A DNA stretch of 64,000 bases, from NCBI RefSeq assembly GCF_002148795.1, contig NZ_MPOB01000005.1, forward strand, positions 1-64,000, read 5' to 3'. This DNA comes from Oceanibaculum nanhaiense (lineage in GTDB: Bacteria; Pseudomonadota; Alphaproteobacteria; Oceanibaculales; Oceanibaculaceae). Both the position numbers and the translations under genes were made by a program. Below are positions 60,495 to 64,000 of the stretch, piece after piece. The notes beneath the pieces are model-generated. The model did not search any database. It was given only the letters and a program-made list of their open reading frames with translations, and was not told the origin of the DNA. How positions within the stretch are numbered: position 1 is the first letter of the stretch; each line of letters starts with the position of its first letter.

Positions 60495-60600
60495 GACGGC
60501 CCCCTCGCGTTCGGTGATGCGGCAGGAGGGCATTATACACGGACAAGCCGCCCCGGGCAAATTCGAGGGCGTGAAAGATCAATAAATTCAACAGTTAAGA

Positions 60601-60619
60601 GATAGTGATAATCAGTGCC
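60601..60619 (-). promoter_or_regulatory. Fur-box-like site between bfr and bfd
   Basis: GATAGTGATAATCAGTGCC matches 15 of 19 positions of the classical enterobacterial Fur consensus. It is 107 bp or more upstream of the bfr start and just after the bfd stop. If real, bfr has its own iron-responsive promoter here. Confidence 0.5.
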
Positions 60620-60633
60620 AAGGCAAGTGCGAG

Positions 60634-60846
60634 TTAGTCGCCGCCGGCCATGGCGAGAACCGGTTGCGCGAAGGCGGTGGCACCCGATTTCGCCTCGCCC
60701 AGCATCTCGCAAATGCTGGGCTTGCAGCGCCCGCATTGCGGCTGGCTGCCGCAGGCGCGGTAAATCTTGCCGACGGTCGTCGCCCCGCCGGCAATGGCGG
60801 TGCGGACATGGCGTTCGGAAATCGCATTGCAGATGCAGACATACAT
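60634..60846 (-). CDS. bfd: Bacterioferritin-associated ferredoxin
   Basis: The 70-residue [2Fe-2S] protein has cysteines at 4, 6, 38 and 41 (CIC and CGRC), the exact canonical spacing. It delivers electrons to bacterioferritin to release stored iron. The frame is open to 60897, but the ATG at 60846 gives the normal MYVCICNAISERHV N-terminus. The C-terminal ~15 residues beyond the usual length are Ala-rich. A Fur-type palindrome lies upstream at 60928-60946. Confidence 0.95.
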   Translation of the reverse strand: MYVCICNAISERHVRTAIAGGATTVGKIYRACGSQPQCGRCKPSICEMLGEAKSGATAFAQPVLAMAGGD

Positions 60847-60927
60847 GGCGATTCGGGTCCCCAGCGGGCACGTCTCTGGCGTGCAGGCCCCAATCATATG
60901 ATAAGACTGCGAATGAGTGTCAACGAA

Positions 60928-60946
60928 AATGCGAATCGTTCGTAAT
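60928..60946 (-). promoter_or_regulatory. Alphaproteobacterial-type iron-box candidate upstream of bfd
   Basis: AATGCGAATCGTTCGTAAT is a near-palindrome (GCGAA-TCG-TTCGT) about 80 bp upstream of the bfd start. A second half-site, TGCGAATGAGTG, lies at 60908-60919. The GCGAAT-type wording resembles Fur sites described in alphaproteobacteria. Confidence 0.5.
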
Positions 60947-61021
60947 ATTTGGCGCGCATAGCTCTGGTGGTCATGGCCGGTGGAAAGCTAGAGTGGATAA
61001 CGCATCTTTCGGAGCCGCCCT

Positions 61022-61420
61022 ATGAGCCTGGCACCCCTCGACGCCGCCTCCCTTGCCGTTCAGCTTCATGCCTGGGCGGCGATGGCCGCCTTCCTGCTGG
61101 GGCTCGCGGTGCTGTTCCGGCGGAAGGGAACGCCCCTCCACAAGGCGATGGGCCGCACCTGGGTCGCGCTCATGCTGGCGGTTTCGCTGTCCTCCTTCTG
61201 GATACACGAACTCAACCAGTTTATGGGATTCAGCTGGATTCACCTGCTGTCGATCCTGGTGCTCTATTCGATGACGACGGCCATCTTTGCAATCAGGCGC
61301 GGCGATGTGCGGGCGCATCGCATCGGCATGCTGTCCACCTTCGCAGGCGCGCTGCTCATCGCCGGGCTGTTCACGCTGATGCCCGGCCGCATCATGCATG
61401 CGGTGGTTTTCGGCGGTTGA
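61022..61420 (+). CDS. DUF2306 domain membrane protein
   Basis: The 132-residue polytopic protein has four hydrophobic helices. Family features are QLHAWAAMAAFLLGLAVLF, GTPLHKAMGRTWVALML, WIHLLSILVLYSMTTAIFAIRRGDVRAHRIGML and MPGRIMHAVVFG. The conserved His and Arg pairs (HK..GR, HR..G) in loops could bind haem or metal, but the family function is unknown. It reads away from bfd and shares its promoter region. Confidence 0.82.
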   Translation: MSLAPLDAASLAVQLHAWAAMAAFLLGLAVLFRRKGTPLHKAMGRTWVALMLAVSLSSFWIHELNQFMGFSWIHLLSILVLYSMTTAIFAIRRGDVRAHRIGMLSTFAGALLIAGLFTLMPGRIMHAVVFGG

Positions 61421-61441
61421 TCGTCAGGCCGGCCCGTATTG

Positions 61442-61900
61442 TCAGGCTGGCCATGTGACGATGTGGTCTTCCAGATCGTCCTCATCCACCAGCATTTCCG
61501 GGATGGCGCGGCGGCGCACCGAGATGCCTGCTGAATGCACGGTGCCGGCATCGCCGGAAACCAGCGGATGCCAGTCGGGCAGGTCCTTGCCCTCGTGCAG
61601 CAGCCGGTAGGCGCAGGTCGAGGGCATCCAGGTCAGGTGTTCCAGCTTGCCGGGCGACAGCAGGACGCAGCCCGGCACCAGCCGGTTGCGGTTCTTGTAG
61701 TCGCTGCAGCGGCAGGTCTCGGTGTTCAGCAGCTTGCAGGCGACATCGGTGTAATCGACGGCCCCGCTATCCTCGTCGAGCAGCTTCAGCAGGCAGCATT
61801 TGCCGCAGCCGTCGCACAGCGATTCCCACTCCGCGCGGTTCATCTCGCGCAGGGATTTACGTTTCCAGAAGGGCAGGTCCGTTTTCATCGGCTTCAGCAT
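61442..61900 (-). CDS. YcgN-type cysteine-cluster protein (UPF0260)
   Basis: The ~152-residue protein closely resembles E. coli YcgN, with PFWKRKSLREMNRAEWESLCDGCGKCCLLKLLDED near the N-terminus. Cysteines appear in CDGCGKCC, ACKLLNTETCRCSDY and PGCVLL, a likely Fe-S or zinc cluster of the CxxCxxCC type. WMPSTCAYRLLHEGKDLPDWHPLVSG and ISVRRRAIPE follow. Function unknown. The start may be the Met at 61900 or 61888; the former has AGGG upstream. A 13-bp tandem repeat lies between it and the divergent gene. Confidence 0.9.
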   Translation of the reverse strand: MLKPMKTDLPFWKRKSLREMNRAEWESLCDGCGKCCLLKLLDEDSGAVDYTDVACKLLNTETCRCSDYKNRNRLVPGCVLLSPGKLEHLTWMPSTCAYRLLHEGKDLPDWHPLVSGDAGTVHSAGISVRRRAIPEMLVDEDDLEDHIVTWPA

Positions 61901-61916
61901 AGCCGCTGGCCCTATT

Positions 61917-61968
61917 GGATGACAGGGGCGGATGACAGGGGTGGATGACGGGGGCCAGATGACAGGGC
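61917..61968. repeat. 13-bp tandem repeat (about four copies)
   Basis: GGATGACAGGGGC at 61917-61929 is followed by GGATGACAGGGGT (61930-61942), GGATGACGGGGGC (61943-61955) and a degenerate CAGATGACAGGGC (61956-61968). The array lies between two divergent genes, in their likely promoter area, so copy-number change could alter spacing. Confidence 0.92.
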
Positions 61969-62016
61969 AGGGCACTTGCGGTTACCTTGTATGCGTCGTT
62001 TCTGATGGAGGGGCCG

Positions 62017-62556
62017 ATGCGTCTTGCCACGATCCTGCTGCTGGCCGCACTTGCCGCGGCGCCGGCCTCACCCGCCGAGGCTGCCAAGCGCTTCACCGGG
62101 ACGGCGGCGCTGTCTGAGGCCGGGGCCTATATTTCCGCCAGCCTTGCCTATCCGGAGAGCTATTACGATCCCGGCCGTTTGGCGGTGCAGCTGGTGGAGG
62201 TCTATCGCGGCGCCTTCATGTCGAATGTGCGGTTCCGCCCCAGCCTTGGCCATCAGGTGGTGCTGAGCAAGGGGATGAACCAGCATGATGCGATGGAGGA
62301 TGGCCAGTGCGCCGATTTCCGGCTGACCGTCGAACGGTTCAGCGCGCACAGCCTCGGCGCGCTTGCCGCCGGCGAGACCGGGCCGCTCGCCATCGACAGC
62401 ACGGATACGATCTTCGGCAGCATCTGCCTGCGCAGCGCGCGCGATGTCACCGTCGATATCCGCAGCCTGTCGCTGGATCAGCCCGCTGAAGGGCGGAGCG
62501 CGTTCAACCGGCCCTTCGGCTTTGGCGGGGCAGGCGGCGACGAAGGGGGACGTTAG
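62017..62556 (+). CDS. Exported protein of unknown function
   Basis: The 179-residue protein has a signal peptide (MRLATILLLAALAAAPASPAEA). Start is the ATG after GGAGGGG; the frame also opens at 61987. The mature part has one Cys (DGQCADFRL) and another in GSICLRSA, possibly a disulfide. No family was recognised. It is followed by the DUF962 gene convergently at 18 bp. Confidence 0.72.
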   Translation: MRLATILLLAALAAAPASPAEAAKRFTGTAALSEAGAYISASLAYPESYYDPGRLAVQLVEVYRGAFMSNVRFRPSLGHQVVLSKGMNQHDAMEDGQCADFRLTVERFSAHSLGALAAGETGPLAIDSTDTIFGSICLRSARDVTVDIRSLSLDQPAEGRSAFNRPFGFGGAGGDEGGR

Positions 62557-62574
62557 ATGTAGCCGCCGGGTCTG

Positions 62575-62916
62575 TCAGGTCTGGACGCCGGCCTTCTCCA
62601 GTTCCGGGCGCAGCCGGCCTATGGCCCACAGCAAGAACATCCGGAAATCGCTGTACAGTGACCAGAGCGGATGGCGGAAGGTGGCCGGGCGGTTGCGCTC
62701 CACCCGGAAATGCGCCACCCAGGCGAAGAAGTAGCCGGAGAGAAGGGCGGCCAGGAAAAGCCAGGCCGTGCCGGTGAGGCTCCCGGCGGCCAGCAAAGCC
62801 AGCCCCAGCGCGGTCCCCAGATAATGCAGCGCACGGGTCAGCGGCCGCGCATGTTCGCGAAGATAAAACGGCCAGAACTCGGCGTAGGTCCGGATCGTCG
62901 CTTCAGGATTTTGCAT
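62575..62916 (-). CDS. DUF962 / Mpo1-like membrane protein
   Basis: The 113-residue protein with two to three helices has the Mpo1 signature [26 protein letters not shown] and [37 protein letters not shown]. The conserved His residues (EH, LHY, AHF, HP) match the iron ligands of yeast Mpo1, a dioxygenase that alpha-oxidises 2-hydroxy fatty acids. The bacterial role is presumed to be in lipid oxidation. Convergent with the preceding gene. Confidence 0.88.
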   Translation of the reverse strand: MQNPEATIRTYAEFWPFYLREHARPLTRALHYLGTALGLALLAAGSLTGTAWLFLAALLSGYFFAWVAHFRVERNRPATFRHPLWSLYSDFRMFLLWAIGRLRPELEKAGVQT

Positions 62917-63022
62917 GACGCCTCCCTGCCATTTGCACTGCGGCTAATGTTGCAATGCGGCCGGTGAAAGCGTATTTCAACCAGTCCAGATGTTAACATG
63001 CTTTTTATACGGGAGTCCGGTT

Positions 63023-64000
63023 ATGGGCTATAAGGTTGCGGTTGTCGGTGCCACGGGGGCTGTGGGGCATGAATTGCTCACCACCCTGGCCGAGCGTAAC
63101 TTCCCGGCCGACGAGGTTGTCGCGCTCGCCTCGGAGCGTTCGGCCGGCCAGCAGGTGTCCTATGGTGAGGACACCGTGCTGAAAGTCCAGAATCTGGAGA
63201 CTTTCGACTTCAAAGGCACCGATATCGCGCTGTTCTCGCCGGGCGCGAAAATCTCCGCCGTGCATGCGCCGCGCGCCGCCAAGGCCGGGACCATTGTCAT
63301 CGACAACACGTCGCAGTTCCGCATGGACCACGATGTGCCGCTGATCGTGCCGGAGGTGAACCCGCAGGCGATTGCCGGCTACACCAAGCGCAACATCATC
63401 GCCAACCCGAACTGCTCCACCATCCAGATGGTGGTGGCGCTGAAGCCGCTGCATGACCGCTTCAAGATCAAGCGCGTCGTGGTCTCGACCTACCAGTCGG
63501 TGTCCGGCGGCGGCAAGGAGGCGATGGACGAGCTGTTCAACCAGACCCGTGGCATCTATGTGAACGACGCGATCACCAAGGAGGTCTTCACCAAGCAGAT
63601 CGCCTTCAATGTGATCCCGCACATCGATATGTTCATGGATGACGGCTCGACCAAGGAAGAGTGGAAGATGCGCGTCGAGACCAAGAAAATTCTCGACCCG
63701 GCCATCGAGGTGTTCGCCACCTGCGTGCGTGTGCCGGTGTTCATCGGCCATGCCGAGGCGATCACCATCGAGACCGAGAAGCCGATCGACGAGAACGAGG
63801 CGCGCGCCATCCTGCAGAAGGCGCCGGGCATCACCGTGGTCGATCACCGCGCCAATGAGGGCTATGTGACGCCGCAGGAAAGCGCGGGCGAGGACGCGGT
63901 CTATATCAGCCGTATCCGCAAGGACCCGACCGTGAAGAACGGCCTGGCCTTCTGGTGTGTCTCCGACAATCTGCGCAAGGGCGCGGCGCTGAACACGGTC
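63023..64000 (+). CDS. asd: Aspartate-semialdehyde dehydrogenase, 3' end cut by window edge
   Basis: Starting at ATG after GGGAG, 326 codons are open to the window end; the family is about 340, so little is missing. VVGATGAVGHELLTTL is the NADP motif. Cys131 in NPNCSTIQMVVALKPLHD is the catalytic nucleophile. STYQSVSGGGKEAMDEL and NVIPHIDMF are family blocks, and His in FIGHAEAI completes the active site. It makes aspartate semialdehyde for lysine, threonine, methionine and peptidoglycan. Confidence 0.96.
   Translation, partial: MGYKVAVVGATGAVGHELLTTLAERNFPADEVVALASERSAGQQVSYGEDTVLKVQNLETFDFKGTDIALFSPGAKISAVHAPRAAKAGTIVIDNTSQFRMDHDVPLIVPEVNPQAIAGYTKRNIIANPNCSTIQMVVALKPLHDRFKIKRVVVSTYQSVSGGGKEAMDELFNQTRGIYVNDAITKEVFTKQIAFNVIPHIDMFMDDGSTKEEWKMRVETKKILDPAIEVFATCVRVPVFIGHAEAITIETEKPIDENEARAILQKAPGITVVDHRANEGYVTPQESAGEDAVYISRIRKDPTVKNGLAFWCVSDNLRKGAALNTV

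Overview
The window is about 64 kb of GC-rich, gene-dense bacterial chromosome. Its gene content is typical of a free-living, largely heterotrophic alphaproteobacterium, most like Rhodospirillales. The markers are several PAS_5-type proteins, a fused indolepyruvate:ferredoxin oxidoreductase, an NDUFS6-like zinc-finger protein, NnrU, DUF3253, a BKACE enzyme and a branched-chain amino acid ABC operon. The genus cannot be fixed from the sequence alone. There is no rRNA, CRISPR array, integrase or transposase. One tRNA gene, tRNA-Arg(CCG), is present. Window edges cut a phage-tail-collar gene on the left and asd on the right.

Layout. 0-6.7 kb: tail-collar protein, tRNA-Arg, an ABC-ATPase/lipase-lipoprotein pair, small conserved proteins, NnrU, a PAS_5 protein and argG with its terminator. 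6.9-11.6 kb: a complete five-gene Liv-type ABC operon (binding protein, two ATPases, two permeases), followed by a hicAB toxin-antitoxin pair whose promoter appears to give a leaderless transcript. 12.3-17.2 kb: an SbtA-type bicarbonate permease with a PII-like SbtB partner, a creatininase-family amidohydrolase, a PaaG-like isomerase, an aminotransferase and a GST. 17.2-28.4 kb: TPR proteins, the 1167-residue indolepyruvate oxidoreductase, an alpha/beta hydrolase, a DapA-like aldolase, a second PAS_5 protein, dihydroorotase, a periplasmic phosphatase and a thiolase. 28.4-34.2 kb: vapBC, an RsmB-type methyltransferase, a HAD protein, a degenerate EAL protein, pyrD and DUF952. 34.4-40.1 kb: two class IV aminotransferases, a gamma-glutamyltransferase-family protein, LysE and a DM13 protein.

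40.1-43.8 kb holds a large RTX/S-layer-like secreted protein behind an unusually AT-rich leader with tandem repeats. Its C-terminus looks frameshifted. 43.9-54.1 kb: tartrate/malate-type dehydrogenase, a ferric-iron ABC permease and its convergent binding protein, AzlCD, an MFS transporter and polA. 54.3-60 kb is a catabolic locus with three SDRs, a lambda-crystallin-like 3-hydroxy acid dehydrogenase, a beta-keto-acid cleavage enzyme, a shikimate-dehydrogenase-like protein that has lost both carboxylate-binding serines, and a VOC protein. 60-64 kb: bacterioferritin and its ferredoxin with Fur-box-like sites, small membrane proteins and asd.

The best candidates for something undescribed are the 54-60 kb beta-keto-acid locus with its altered AroE-like enzyme, the RTX protein with its AT-rich control region and displaced C-terminal signal, and the SbtAB pair coupled to an amidohydrolase in an apparent heterotroph. 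All functional calls are from reading translated sequence and motifs; no database search was run.
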